Origin: Leisingera sp. NJS204
GTDB lineage: Bacteria > Pseudomonadota > Alphaproteobacteria > Rhodobacterales > Rhodobacteraceae
Assembly (NCBI RefSeq): GCF_004123675.1
Contig: NZ_CP035417.1
Location: 3,277,501-3,341,500 of the forward strand
Length of the DNA: 64,000 nt
Reading direction: 5' to 3'
Part shown: piece after piece, positions 41,605 to 50,349 of the stretch
How positions within the stretch are numbered: the first letter of the stretch is position 1
How the letters are laid out: the number at the start of each line of letters is the position of its first letter
Notes under the pieces: model-generated
What the model was told of the DNA's origin: nothing
What the model saw: the letters and a program-made list of their open reading frames with translations, nothing else
Databases searched by the model: none
Translations under genes and position numbers: made by a program

Positions 41605-42537
41605 ATGTTATACCTTACGTTACGCCATTACGAATATATCTGCGCCGTAGTGCAGCATGGCAGCCTGTCCGCAGCGGCCGAGGCGGTGCATGTAAGCCAG
41701 CCTGCCCTGTCTGCAGCCCTCAGCCGGATCGAAGACCACCTTGGTTATTCATTGTTCCTGCGCCGCCGCGGAACGGCGCTGACATTGACACCGCAGGGCC
41801 GGGACTTCGCGGCACAGGCGCAGGAACTGCTGGATCAAGCCCGGCGGCTGGAAGACCCGAAAGGGTCCGGTGCCGGGCAAAGAGGGCTAATGCTGGCCTG
41901 TTTCTCGGACCTTGCGCCGTTCCTGCTGGCACCGGCGCTGAAGGCCCTGCGCCAAGCGCTGCCAGAGGTGGGGGTCCGCCACCGTGCCTGCGGGTTCGAC
42001 CCATTGAACAATGCGCTGACCGAAGGCGAGGCGGATCTGGCCATCACCTTTGACCTGGGTTTGGATGCCGGGTTCAGCCGGGCGGAACTGGACCGGTTTT
42101 CACCCCACGCGCTGGTGCCGCCTGAACATCCGCTGGCAACGCGCAGCGGCCTTACCCTGGCAGAGGTGGTGCTGCATCCGCTGGTACTGTCACAGGAAGG
42201 CTTATCTGTGCAGCACATGCTGGGACTGTTCAAGGCGCAGGGGCTGGTGCCGCGGATTGCCCACCGGGCGGGTTCGCTGGAATTGCTGCGCAGCCTGGCC
42301 GCCAATGGCGAGGGTGTCGGCATCAGCTACAGCCTGCCGCCTGGCGGGATGAGTTATGATGGCAAGCCATTGTGCGCTGTTCGGATCACGGACCAGGCCG
42401 CAGAAGAGCCGGTAATTCTGGCGGCGCATACGCAATTGCCGGATGCTTCGCCGGCCTTTAAGGCGCGTGACATTCTGCGCACAGTGCTAAGTGCCGGCAG
42501 GTCAGACCTTGCGCAGGCGGATCACCACATCGACTGA
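41605..42537 (+). CDS. LysR-family transcriptional regulator
   Basis: A 310-residue regulator: N-terminal winged HTH (AVVQHGSLSAAAEAVHVSQP, then ALSAALSRIEDHLG) and a C-terminal two-lobed effector domain. Divergent from the phytanoyl-CoA dioxygenase-like gene, which it probably controls through the 99-base AT-rich region between them. Its last 12 codons overlap the end of the convergent irr gene. Confidence 0.9.
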   Translation: MLYLTLRHYEYICAVVQHGSLSAAAEAVHVSQPALSAALSRIEDHLGYSLFLRRRGTALTLTPQGRDFAAQAQELLDQARRLEDPKGSGAGQRGLMLACFSDLAPFLLAPALKALRQALPEVGVRHRACGFDPLNNALTEGEADLAITFDLGLDAGFSRAELDRFSPHALVPPEHPLATRSGLTLAEVVLHPLVLSQEGLSVQHMLGLFKAQGLVPRIAHRAGSLELLRSLAANGEGVGISYSLPPGGMSYDGKPLCAVRITDQAAEEPVILAAHTQLPDASPAFKARDILRTVLSAGRSDLAQADHHID

Positions 42538-42918
42538 GGCGATCTCCATCCCGTCGGGGGCTTCCGGCAGTTTGTGAATCACCAGTTCCTGTGCGGGCGC
42601 GTCGCTGACGCGGCCTTCATCCTCCCAGAAGAAATGCGGATGATCATGGGTGTTGGTGTCAAAATAGCTTTTGGAGCCGTCCAGCGGGATCTCTTGCAAC
42701 ACGCCGGCGTCGCAAAAGGCGCGCAGAGTATTATAGACGGTGGCCAGCGATACGGCGGCGCCTTTCTTCTTGGCCGACTCGAACAGGCTTTCGGCGGTGA
42801 TATGGCGGTGTTTGCCGTCGCCGACCAGCAATTCGGCAAGCGCCACCCGCTGCCGGGTGGGTCTTAGCCCGGCCTCTGTCAGCCAGCGTGTGGCCGTGTC
42901 TTCGCTGTTTGGCGTCAT
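42502..42918 (-). CDS. irr: Iron-responsive regulator Irr (Fur family)
   Basis: A 138-residue Fur-family protein. ATG 42918 (MTPNSEDTATRW) has CAGGA a few bases upstream; ATG 42933 would add five residues but lacks a ribosome site. The DNA-binding region reads GLRPTRQRVALAELLVGDGK, then SLATVYNTLRAF, and the dimer region has THDHPHFFWEDEGRV with the HxH of the Irr branch. Irr senses haem/iron status in Alphaproteobacteria and represses or activates haem synthesis, storage and Fe-S genes. The location directly upstream of, and divergent from, fabA-fabB-fabI is the arrangement I remember from Rhodobacteraceae. Confidence 0.85.
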   Translation of the reverse strand: MTPNSEDTATRWLTEAGLRPTRQRVALAELLVGDGKHRHITAESLFESAKKKGAAVSLATVYNTLRAFCDAGVLQEIPLDGSKSYFDTNTHDHPHFFWEDEGRVSDAPAQELVIHKLPEAPDGMEIASVDVVIRLRKV

Positions 42919-43136
42919 GAGCAGATCCTGCATCGCGTTGCTGACCGTATATATAGGTGCAACACCCAGGGTTTTTCAAATGAAATTCATTCGCAGCTAG
43001 GCAGGTGTTTCTTGTGTGCGTGTGGCACATTCAGCGCAGGAAGTGACGCGGGGTCCCCTTGCAGGACCCTTTGGCCGGGTGTTACAGGAAACCAGATATA
43101 CTTATAGACCAGACCCCAGGCAGGAGATGCGCCCGA

Positions 43137-43646
43137 ATGGCCGATTACCCGAGCAGCTTTGACAAGGACGAATTGCTGAAATGCGCGCGGGGCGAGCTGT
43201 TTGGGCCGGGCAACGCCCAGCTGCCGGCACCGCCGATGCTGATGATGGATCGCATTACAGACATCAGTGCGGATGGCGGCGAGTTCGGCAAAGGCCATGT
43301 TGTTGCGGAATTCGACATCACCCCGGACCTGTGGTTCTTCGACTGCCATTTTCCTGGCAACCCGATCATGCCCGGCTGCCTGGGCCTGGACGGGCTGTGG
43401 CAGCTGACCGGCTTTAATCTGGGCTGGCGCGGCATGACCGGCAAGGGCATGGCCATGGGCGTTGGCGAGGTCAAGCTGAAAGGCATGGTCAAACCCGACC
43501 GCAAAATGCTCACCTATTTCGTGGATTTCACCCGTGTCATCGACCGCAAGCTCAAGCTTGGCGTTGCCAATGGCCGTGTGCTGGCGGATGGTGAAGAAAT
43601 CTATCAAGTCAAGGACATGAAGGTCGGGCTGGCAGACGAAAGCTGA
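43137..43646 (+). CDS. fabA: 3-hydroxydecanoyl-ACP dehydratase/isomerase FabA
   Basis: A 169-residue bifunctional enzyme of unsaturated fatty acid synthesis. The catalytic His71 and Asp85 are in [20 protein letters not shown]. It dehydrates 3-hydroxydecanoyl-ACP and isomerises the product to the cis-3 form, which FabB then elongates. ATG 43137 follows the promoter region shared with irr; fabB starts 36 bases after the stop. Confidence 0.96.
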   Translation: MADYPSSFDKDELLKCARGELFGPGNAQLPAPPMLMMDRITDISADGGEFGKGHVVAEFDITPDLWFFDCHFPGNPIMPGCLGLDGLWQLTGFNLGWRGMTGKGMAMGVGEVKLKGMVKPDRKMLTYFVDFTRVIDRKLKLGVANGRVLADGEEIYQVKDMKVGLADES

Positions 43647-43682
43647 CCTCTATCCGTTTGATCGAATCCAAGGAGTACGCCT

Positions 43683-44912
43683 ATGCGTCGCGTCGTCGTC
43701 ACCGGTTTGGGGATTGTCTCCTCCATCGGGAACAATGCTGAAGAGGTCACCGCCGCGCTGAAAGCCGGTAAGTCCGGCATCGAAGCCAGCCCCGAGATGG
43801 CTGAGCACGGCTTTCGCAGCCAGGTGGCCGGCACGCTGAAAATCGACACTGCCCAGCATGTGGACAAGCGCACCCTGCGGTTCATGGGGCCAGGTGCGGC
43901 ATACGCCCATATCGCGATGAGCCAGGCAATTGCCGATGCAGGTCTCTCGGAAGATCAGGTGGTTAACGAGCGTACAGGTCTGGTGGCAGGCTCCGGCGGC
44001 CCGTCGACCTCGGCCATGCTGGCAGCGCATCAGGTGGTCGCCAAAACAGGCGCCACCAAACGCATCGGCCCCTTTGCCGTGCCAAAATGCATGTCCTCGA
44101 CCATTTCCGCCAACCTGGCAACGGCGTTCAAGATCAAGGGCGTCAACTATTCGATCACCTCGGCCTGCTCGACCTCGCTGCATTGCATCGGCAATGCGTC
44201 CGAGCAGATCATGATGGGCAAACAGGACGTGATGTTTGCCGGCGGCGGCGAGGAGTTGGACTGGACCCTTAGCTGCTTGTTCGACGCTATGGGCGCAATG
44301 TCTTCGAAGAAGAACGACGACCCCACCGCGGCCAGCCGGGCTTTTGACCAGGACCGCGACGGGTTCGTGATCTCCGGCGGCGGCGGCATTGTGGTGCTGG
44401 AAGACCTCGACCACGCGCTGGCCCGCGGTGCAAAAATTTACGCCGAAGTGACCGGCTTTGCCGCCACTTCTGACGGCCACGACATGGTGGCCCCCTCCGG
44501 TGAAGGCGGCGAGCGGGCGATGCGGCTAGCGCTGTCGACCCTGCCTGAAGGCCGTAAGGTGGACTATATCAATGCGCATGGCACCTCGACCCCGGTCGGC
44601 GACGTCGGCGAAGTCGAGGCCGCGCGCCGAGTGTTCGGCGAAGGCCAGGTACCGCCGATTTCCTCGACCAAGTCGATGACCGGCCACGCCCAGGGCGCTG
44701 CCGGCGCGCTAGAGGCGATCTTCTGCCTGTTGATGCTGGACAATGATTTCATCACGCCGTCGATCAATGTTGATACCCTCGCCGAAGGCATTCAGCCGGG
44801 CGAGATTGCCACCGCACTGGTGGAAAACGCAGGCCTCGATTCGGTGATGACCAACAGCTTCGGCTTTGGCGGCACCAATGGCTCGATGGTTCTGAGCAAA
44901 TACAAGGAATAA
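43683..44912 (+). CDS. fabB: 3-oxoacyl-ACP synthase I FabB
   Basis: A 409-residue ketoacyl synthase. The Cys-His-His triad is visible: Cys162 in ITSACSTSLHCIG, His in NAHGTSTPVGD, and His in KSMTGHAQGAAG. It elongates the cis-3-decenoyl-ACP made by FabA, so the pair commits carbon to unsaturated acyl chains. RBS AAGGAG ahead of ATG 43683. The fabI gene follows after 6 bases. Confidence 0.96.
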   Translation: MRRVVVTGLGIVSSIGNNAEEVTAALKAGKSGIEASPEMAEHGFRSQVAGTLKIDTAQHVDKRTLRFMGPGAAYAHIAMSQAIADAGLSEDQVVNERTGLVAGSGGPSTSAMLAAHQVVAKTGATKRIGPFAVPKCMSSTISANLATAFKIKGVNYSITSACSTSLHCIGNASEQIMMGKQDVMFAGGGEELDWTLSCLFDAMGAMSSKKNDDPTAASRAFDQDRDGFVISGGGGIVVLEDLDHALARGAKIYAEVTGFAATSDGHDMVAPSGEGGERAMRLALSTLPEGRKVDYINAHGTSTPVGDVGEVEAARRVFGEGQVPPISSTKSMTGHAQGAAGALEAIFCLLMLDNDFITPSINVDTLAEGIQPGEIATALVENAGLDSVMTNSFGFGGTNGSMVLSKYKE

Positions 44913-44918
44913 GTGACG

Positions 44919-45710
44919 ATGGCGGGACTGCTGACCGGCAAACGCGGCCTGATTATGGGCGTTGCCAATGACCGCTCCATCGCCTGGGGCATTGCCAAGG
45001 CCATGGCCGAAGCCGGTGCCGAGCTGGCCTTTACCTATCAGGGCGAAGCCTTTGGCAAGCGGCTGGAGCCGCTGGCACAGAGCGTCGGCTCGGACTTTAT
45101 GGTCGACGTGGATGTGACCGACGACGCCTCGCTTGATACGGCGTTCGAACAGCTTGGCAGCCGCTGGCCGTCGATCGATTTCGTGGTCCATGCGATTGCC
45201 TATTCGGACAAATCCGAACTGACCGGGCGGTTCTTGGACACCAGCCGGGCAAACTTTAAGAACTCGCTGGATATCTCGGCCTATTCCTTCATCGAAGTGG
45301 CGCGCCGGGCACATCCGCTGATGAAGGAAAACGGCGGCACCCTGCTGACGCTGACCTATCAGGGATCAAACCAGGTGGTGCCGAACTACAATGTGATGGG
45401 CGTGGCCAAGGCAGCGCTGGAATCGGCGACCCGCTACCTGGCCAATGACCTGGGCCCCGAGGGCATCCGGGTGAATGCAATTTCGCCCGGTCCGATGAAG
45501 ACACTCGCCGGTGCTGCCATCGGCGGCGCGCGCAAGACCTTCAAGCACACAGCCCAGAATGCGCCAATGCGTGACAACGCCACGCTGGAGGCGGTAGGCG
45601 GAACCGCAGTATACCTTGCGTCTGATGCAGGCTCTTGCACGACCGGTGAAGTCATCCGGGTCGATGGCGGCTTCCACGTGCTGGGAATGCCGCAGCAGGA
45701 TTATCTGTAA
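44919..45710 (+). CDS. fabI: Enoyl-ACP reductase FabI
   Basis: A 263-residue NADH-dependent short-chain reductase that completes each elongation cycle. N-terminal GVANDRSIAWGIA nucleotide motif (GxxxxxSxAxG) and active-site region NQVVPNYNVMGVAKAALES with the Tyr and Lys of the Y-x6-K signature. Start ATG 44919 chosen over GTG 44913. Followed by a clear terminator, so it ends the fabA-fabB-fabI operon. Confidence 0.96.
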   Translation: MAGLLTGKRGLIMGVANDRSIAWGIAKAMAEAGAELAFTYQGEAFGKRLEPLAQSVGSDFMVDVDVTDDASLDTAFEQLGSRWPSIDFVVHAIAYSDKSELTGRFLDTSRANFKNSLDISAYSFIEVARRAHPLMKENGGTLLTLTYQGSNQVVPNYNVMGVAKAALESATRYLANDLGPEGIRVNAISPGPMKTLAGAAIGGARKTFKHTAQNAPMRDNATLEAVGGTAVYLASDAGSCTTGEVIRVDGGFHVLGMPQQDYL

Positions 45711-45735
45711 GCAGCCAGAAGCCGCTGACATCTGG

Positions 45736-45763
45736 AAAGGCGCCCCTGGAGGCGCCTTTTTTC
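45736..45763 (+). terminator. Rho-independent terminator after fabI
   Basis: Stem AAAGGCGCC / GGCGCCTTT with a short CCTGGA loop, followed by a run of T (TTTTTTCTT). It lies 26 bases after the fabI stop. Confidence 0.9.
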
Positions 45764-45907
45764 TTATTCACCCGTGGTTTCAGGACGCCGGGGCTTTGCA
45801 ATGCGTCCGCCTGCCTTTGACCCGGCGCACTCCCGCCCGTCGCCGGGCTTTTGGCAAAGCCGGAAGACCTGCGGGCGCGGGAGTGCCGCCTGCCCGCAGG
45901 CCGGACA

Positions 45908-46336
45908 TCAGGATACCGAGACCAGCGCGATATCGAAAATCAGATCTTTACCCGCCAGGAAATGGTTGGCATCCAGAGTGACTGTCTCGTCGCCGACCTC
46001 GACCACGGTCACCGGCAGCACTTGGCCGTCCGGGCTTTGCATCTGCAGCTGAGTACCCAGTTCCAGCGGGATATCCTCGGGGATGCCTTCGCGGGGGATC
46101 TCCTGGCGTGCGGCGGGGTTGATCGGGCCGTATCCTTCGGCGCAGGGGATTTCCAGCGTCTTGCTCTCCCCCACGGACATGCCTTCAAGCCCTGCATCCA
46201 TGCCCGCGATCACATGCCCCGCACCGACGGTGAATTCCAGCGGATCACGGCCCTCGGAACTGTCGAAAACGGTGCCATCCGTCAGCTTGCCTGTGTAGTG
46301 GATGCGCACGGTGTCGCCGTTCTTTACCCCGGTCAT
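45908..46336 (-). CDS. FKBP-type peptidyl-prolyl isomerase (SlyD-like)
   Basis: A 142-residue cytoplasmic isomerase: N-terminal FKBP half (NGDTVRIHYTGKLTDGTVFD), then an IF-type insert, and PLELGTQLQMQSPDGQVLPV with the DANHFLAGKDLIFDIALV end that closes the fold, as in SlyD. It lacks the His-rich metal-binding tail of enterobacterial SlyD. Stands alone between the fabI terminator and the haloacid dehalogenase gene. Confidence 0.92.
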   Translation of the reverse strand: MTGVKNGDTVRIHYTGKLTDGTVFDSSEGRDPLEFTVGAGHVIAGMDAGLEGMSVGESKTLEIPCAEGYGPINPAARQEIPREGIPEDIPLELGTQLQMQSPDGQVLPVTVVEVGDETVTLDANHFLAGKDLIFDIALVSVS

Positions 46337-46472
46337 ATGACCTCCAATCGGTTGCGGGTTGATAAAGGAGCGCAGCCTAGCGTCCGCGAATGTGATGTAA
46401 ACCCGTATGGATACAATTTCACGCTTTGCCCGCCCGGGGCTTCGTGCAACGCTTCAGCAAAGGGAGCGCCCC

Positions 46473-47159
46473 ATGCCAATTACAACTTGTATCTTTGACG
46501 CCTACGGGACCTTGTTCGATGTGACCGCTGCGGCGCGGCAGGCCGCCAGCGAGCCGGAATTTCCGCATCTGCAGGACAGTTGGGCGGAGCTGGCCAACAA
46601 CTGGCGGCTGAAGCAGTTGCAATACACCTGGCTGCGGGCGATCACCAATGCCCATGCCGATTTCTGGGATGTGACGCAGAACGGGCTTGATTGGGCGATG
46701 GAGGCGGCCGGGCTGGCAGCAGATGCCGCCTTGCGCCAGCGGCTGCTTGATCTTTACTGGCAGCTGCAGGCCTATCCGGAAGTGCCCGCAATGCTGAACA
46801 CGCTGAAGTCCGCCGGCATGAACACCGCAATCCTGTCCAATGGATCCCCTGCCATGCTGGATGGTGCAGTACAATCAGCCGGGCTCGGCGATGTGCTGGA
46901 CGGCGTGCTGTCGGTGGAGAGCGCCGGCATCTTCAAGCCCGACGCCCGCGTCTACGATATGGTTGGCGCCCGGTTCAATTGCGCCCGCGAGGAGGTGCTG
47001 TTTGTCTCCTCCAACGGCTGGGACGCGGCGGGGGCATCCGGCTACGGGTTTGTCACCGCCTGGGTCAACCGGGCGGGCGAGCCTGTTGACAGGCTGCCCT
47101 GGAAACCGGCGCATATCCTGCCGGACCTCACCACAATTCCCGATCTGGCCAAGGGATAA
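46473..47159 (+). CDS. L-2-haloacid dehalogenase type II (HAD superfamily)
   Basis: A 228-residue HAD hydrolase from ATG 46473 with AAGGGAG upstream. The type II dehalogenase motifs are visible: nucleophile Asp in CIFDAYGTLFDVTAA, motif II SNGSPAML, Lys in GIFKPDARVYD, and SSNGWDAAGA with the second acid. Family members hydrolyse (S)-2-haloalkanoic acids to (R)-2-hydroxy acids. The next gene starts 10 bases on, so it is cotranscribed with the hydrolase and the dehydratase. Confidence 0.9.
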   Translation: MPITTCIFDAYGTLFDVTAAARQAASEPEFPHLQDSWAELANNWRLKQLQYTWLRAITNAHADFWDVTQNGLDWAMEAAGLAADAALRQRLLDLYWQLQAYPEVPAMLNTLKSAGMNTAILSNGSPAMLDGAVQSAGLGDVLDGVLSVESAGIFKPDARVYDMVGARFNCAREEVLFVSSNGWDAAGASGYGFVTAWVNRAGEPVDRLPWKPAHILPDLTTIPDLAKG

Positions 47160-47169
47160 ACCTTCACAC

Positions 47170-48000
47170 ATGCCGTTTTATGAAACCTCAGACGGGTTGC
47201 AGCTGCATTACTCCGCTGCCGGGGAGGGTGTACCGCTGCTGTGCTTGGCGGGCCTGACCCGGGACAGCCGCGATTTCCGCTATTTCGCGCCGCATGCCGC
47301 AGGCTGCCGGATGATCACCCTGGACGCCCGCGGAAGAGGACAGTCGGATCATGATCCGGACTTCATGACCTACAATGTTTTGCGCGAGGCGCAGGATGTG
47401 CTGGAGCTGCTGGATCATTTGGAATTGAACCGCGCTGCCATTCTGGGCACCTCGCGCGGCGGCCTGGTGGCGATGACATTGGCCGCCATCGCCAAAGACC
47501 GGCTCGCAGCGGTAATCCTGAATGATGTCGGCCCCGAGATCCCCGCAGATGGCATTTCCCGGATCATGGACTACGTTGGCAGGCGCCCGGCTGCAAAGAC
47601 ACATGCACAGGCTGCAGAAGCACTTTCTGCCCTGATGGCGCCGGCCTTTCCCGGTGTTCCGGCTGAACGCTGGCGCGAGGAGGCCGAGGCATTCTATGAC
47701 GAAGATGCCGGCGGGCTCAGCCTGCGCTATGATCCGCGTCTGCGGGACGCGCTGCTGGCACAAGCGGAGGCTGGCCCTCCCCCGGATCTCTGGCCTCTCT
47801 TAATGACCCTGGACGGGCTGCCCTGCGGGATCATCCGCGGCGCAAATTCGGACATTTTGAGCGCCGGAACCTATGTGGAAATGCAGCGCCGCCTGCCTGC
47901 CCTGCAAGCCGTGGAAGTTCCGAACCGCGGCCATGTGCCCTTTCTGGACGAGCCAGAGGCGCTTGCCCTCATCCATGCTGTACTGGACCAAATCAAATGA
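47170..48000 (+). CDS. Alpha/beta hydrolase
   Basis: A 276-residue cytoplasmic hydrolase. Nucleophile Ser in LGTSRGGLVAM, oxyanion strand LLCLAGLTRDSRD, and His in NRGHVPFLDEP. No membrane or export signal. It sits in the operon dehalogenase-hydrolase-dehydratase, its stop overlapping the dehydratase ATG. Substrate unknown. Confidence 0.85.
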   Translation: MPFYETSDGLQLHYSAAGEGVPLLCLAGLTRDSRDFRYFAPHAAGCRMITLDARGRGQSDHDPDFMTYNVLREAQDVLELLDHLELNRAAILGTSRGGLVAMTLAAIAKDRLAAVILNDVGPEIPADGISRIMDYVGRRPAAKTHAQAAEALSALMAPAFPGVPAERWREEAEAFYDEDAGGLSLRYDPRLRDALLAQAEAGPPPDLWPLLMTLDGLPCGIIRGANSDILSAGTYVEMQRRLPALQAVEVPNRGHVPFLDEPEALALIHAVLDQIK

Positions 48001-48974
48001 CCTCAATCGCCATGATCGAAGCTGCGGCAGCGCGGCTGAAAGGCCATGCCCGCGTCACGCCGCTGCTGTCTTCGCCGTTTCTGGACGAAATCGCCGGACG
48101 GCGTCTGTTTGTGAAGGCGGAATGCCTGCAGCACACCGGATCCTTCAAGTTCCGCGGCGGCTGGTCGGCGGTCTCGGCGCTGCCGGAAGAGGCCCTCGCG
48201 CGGGGTGTGCTTGCCTATTCCAGCGGCAACCATGCGCAAGGCGTGGCCGCAGCAGCCAAAGCGCACAAAACGCCTGCTGTGATCGTGATGCCCGCTGATG
48301 CGCCGCAGCTGAAGATCCGGAACACCCGTGATCTGGGCGCTGAGGTTGTGCTGTACGACCGCGCCGGCGGGGAAAGCCGCGAAACCGTTGGCGCCCGGCA
48401 GGCCGGAGAACGCGGGCTGGCTCTGATCAAACCCTATGACGAACCGCTGGTGATTGCCGGTCAGGGCACCTGCGGGTTGGAGATTGCGGAACAGGCCGCT
48501 GACGAAGGCGTCACCAGAGCAGAGGTTCTGGTCAACTGCGGCGGCGGCGGATTGTCGTCGGGGATCGCTTTGGCGCTGGAGGCATACGCGCCAGGCCTGC
48601 GGGTGCGGCCGGTGGAGCCGGAAGGGTTCGACGACGTGACCCGCTCGCTGGCCGCTGGTGAAATCCGGCAGAACCCCAGCCAATCGGGCTCCATCTGCGA
48701 CGCGATCCTGACACCGCAGCCGGGAGAGATCACCTTTCCTATCCTCAGCCGCCTGTGCGGGCCGGGCCTGGTCATCACCGAAGAAGAGGCGCAGCGGGCG
48801 ATGGCGATGGCCTTTTTGCGGCTGAAGATCGTTCTGGAACCCGGTGGGGCTGCGTCGCTGGCGGCGGCCCTGTTCCACCCTGGCAAGATCGGCGGCGAGG
48901 CCGTGATTGCAGTCGCCACTGGCGGCAATGTGGATGCAGCGCTGTTCCAGGAGGCACTGGCGCGTTATGCTTGA
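47997..48974 (+). CDS. Threonine/serine dehydratase family (PLP-dependent)
   Basis: A 325-residue fold type II PLP enzyme. The Schiff-base Lys is in HTGSFKFRGG, the substrate loop is SSGNHAQGVAAAA, and the phosphate-binding Gly loop is NCGGGGLSSGIAL. The length, with no C-terminal ACT domain, fits catabolic serine/threonine dehydratases or serine racemase-like enzymes, and the hydroxyaspartate dehydratase branch cannot be excluded. Overlaps the hydrolase gene by 4 bases. Confidence 0.88.
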   Translation: MTSIAMIEAAAARLKGHARVTPLLSSPFLDEIAGRRLFVKAECLQHTGSFKFRGGWSAVSALPEEALARGVLAYSSGNHAQGVAAAAKAHKTPAVIVMPADAPQLKIRNTRDLGAEVVLYDRAGGESRETVGARQAGERGLALIKPYDEPLVIAGQGTCGLEIAEQAADEGVTRAEVLVNCGGGGLSSGIALALEAYAPGLRVRPVEPEGFDDVTRSLAAGEIRQNPSQSGSICDAILTPQPGEITFPILSRLCGPGLVITEEEAQRAMAMAFLRLKIVLEPGGAASLAAALFHPGKIGGEAVIAVATGGNVDAALFQEALARYA

Positions 48975-49019
48975 ACTCTGACCGCACGGCAATCCGTCCG
49001 GCAGCCAAGGGGGCCGTTC

Positions 49020-50216
49020 ATGACACGTTTCACCATCGCCTCGTTCAACGTCAAAAATCTGATCGGACCCGAGCGGGAATACTACCGTTTCCAAAGCTAC
49101 ACGCCCGAGGAATATGCGTGGAAAGCAGATTGGATGGCCGACCAGCTGCTGACGCTGAATGCCGATATCGTTGGGTTTCAAGAGATCTTTGAAGAGGCTC
49201 CGCTGCGCCAGGTGATTGCCGAAGCGGACCGGCGCGGGGCTGAGGCGAATGCAGCCAGCATCCCCGACCCCTCCAAGCGCTATCACCGCAAGGCGATTTT
49301 TCAGAAGCTGGCCTATGGGTCTTATGCTGAGGCTGCGCTGGCATTCGCTCCGAATGTCAATGACACGGGCGAGCCTGGAAAGCGGCGCCCGGGTCTTGCG
49401 GTGCTGTCGCGGTTCGGCTTCGAAGGCGAAGCAGAGGTGATCCAGGAGCTGGCTCAGCCGCTGGATATTCCGATGGCTTGCCTGGGCGAAGATGACGACG
49501 CTGGGTTCTATACCCTGCGCCGCCTGTCGCGCCCGGTTCTGAAAGTGCGCGTGCCGGTTGGCGATCAGGTTATCACCGTCTTCAACTGCCATTTGAAATC
49601 GAAGCTGGGTGAATACATCACGCCGCAAGGGGCGGAGTACGCCCCGGAATCTGTGCTGACAGCTTATGACGCCGCGGGCCGTGCCCTGGGGGCCTTGCGC
49701 GCAGCGTTGCGGCGGATGGGAGAAGCCTGGGTGCTGCGCCGTGCGGTGCTGGACGAGCTGGAACAAGGCCGCCCGGTCATGGTGCTGGGGGATTTCAATG
49801 ACGGCGAACACGCGGTCAGCAGCGAAATCATCTCGGGCGAAGCACCATTCAGGAACTACGCCTGGATGCTGCGCCATGACGCCCGGCACGGCGGCGACCG
49901 CTATAGCGAGGAAGAAGACAGGCAGATCCGCGAAGCCATCGACCGGGTGCGGCTGCGCTCGGCCGAGAAGATGTTTCTGAAGAAGAGCTTGCGTGATGTG
50001 GTCTACACCACCGCCTTTGGCGGCGTGCATGAAAGCATCGACCAGATCTACATGTCGCGCCATTTCGACCCTGCCTGGAACGGCGCGCTGGGGGAGATGC
50101 AGTACTACAGTGTCTTCAACGATCATCTGACCGACGGCAGCCATCCGGAGGCGCCTTACAACAAACTCGCTTCCGATCACGGGCAGATCATGGCCCATAT
50201 GGAGCTGCGCAGCTGA
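49020..50216 (+). CDS. Endonuclease/exonuclease/phosphatase family protein
   Basis: A 398-residue DNase I-like fold protein. Metal and catalytic motifs in order: TIASFNVKNLIG, GFQEIFEEAP (the metal-binding Glu), NCHLKSKLGEY, GDFNDGEHA (Asp/Asn pair) and the terminal SDHGQIMAH. No signal peptide. Could be a nuclease, a phosphatase or a phosphodiesterase; the sequence does not decide. It is followed by two stacked hairpins. Confidence 0.88.
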   Translation: MTRFTIASFNVKNLIGPEREYYRFQSYTPEEYAWKADWMADQLLTLNADIVGFQEIFEEAPLRQVIAEADRRGAEANAASIPDPSKRYHRKAIFQKLAYGSYAEAALAFAPNVNDTGEPGKRRPGLAVLSRFGFEGEAEVIQELAQPLDIPMACLGEDDDAGFYTLRRLSRPVLKVRVPVGDQVITVFNCHLKSKLGEYITPQGAEYAPESVLTAYDAAGRALGALRAALRRMGEAWVLRRAVLDELEQGRPVMVLGDFNDGEHAVSSEIISGEAPFRNYAWMLRHDARHGGDRYSEEEDRQIREAIDRVRLRSAEKMFLKKSLRDVVYTTAFGGVHESIDQIYMSRHFDPAWNGALGEMQYYSVFNDHLTDGSHPEAPYNKLASDHGQIMAHMELRS

Positions 50217-50220
50217 GGGG

Positions 50221-50269
50221 GGCCGGAAAAATCCGATTTTCCCGGCCAATTTTCTTCCTCAAGAAAATT
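50221..50269 (+). terminator. Two stacked hairpins between the EEP gene and pcaD
   Basis: First hairpin GGCCGGAAAAATC / CGATTTTCCCGGCC (50221-50247, one bulge). Second AATTTTCTT-CCTC-AAGAAAATT (50248-50269, perfect nine-base stem). Both start within 5 bases of the preceding stop. Probably a terminator, although the second hairpin lacks a T-run. Confidence 0.65.
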
Positions 50270-50349
50270 CCACCGCCTGCGGCCAGCGGTTGGTTTACCT
50301 CGCCGCCAAGGCGCAGGTAGACTGCGGCGGAACAGAAATGAGGCATTTC

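Noticed and set aside
48003-50249. A 748-codon open frame on the minus strand
   Set aside because: Antisense to the dehydratase and EEP genes, which show catalytic motifs. No ribosome site and no recognisable domain.
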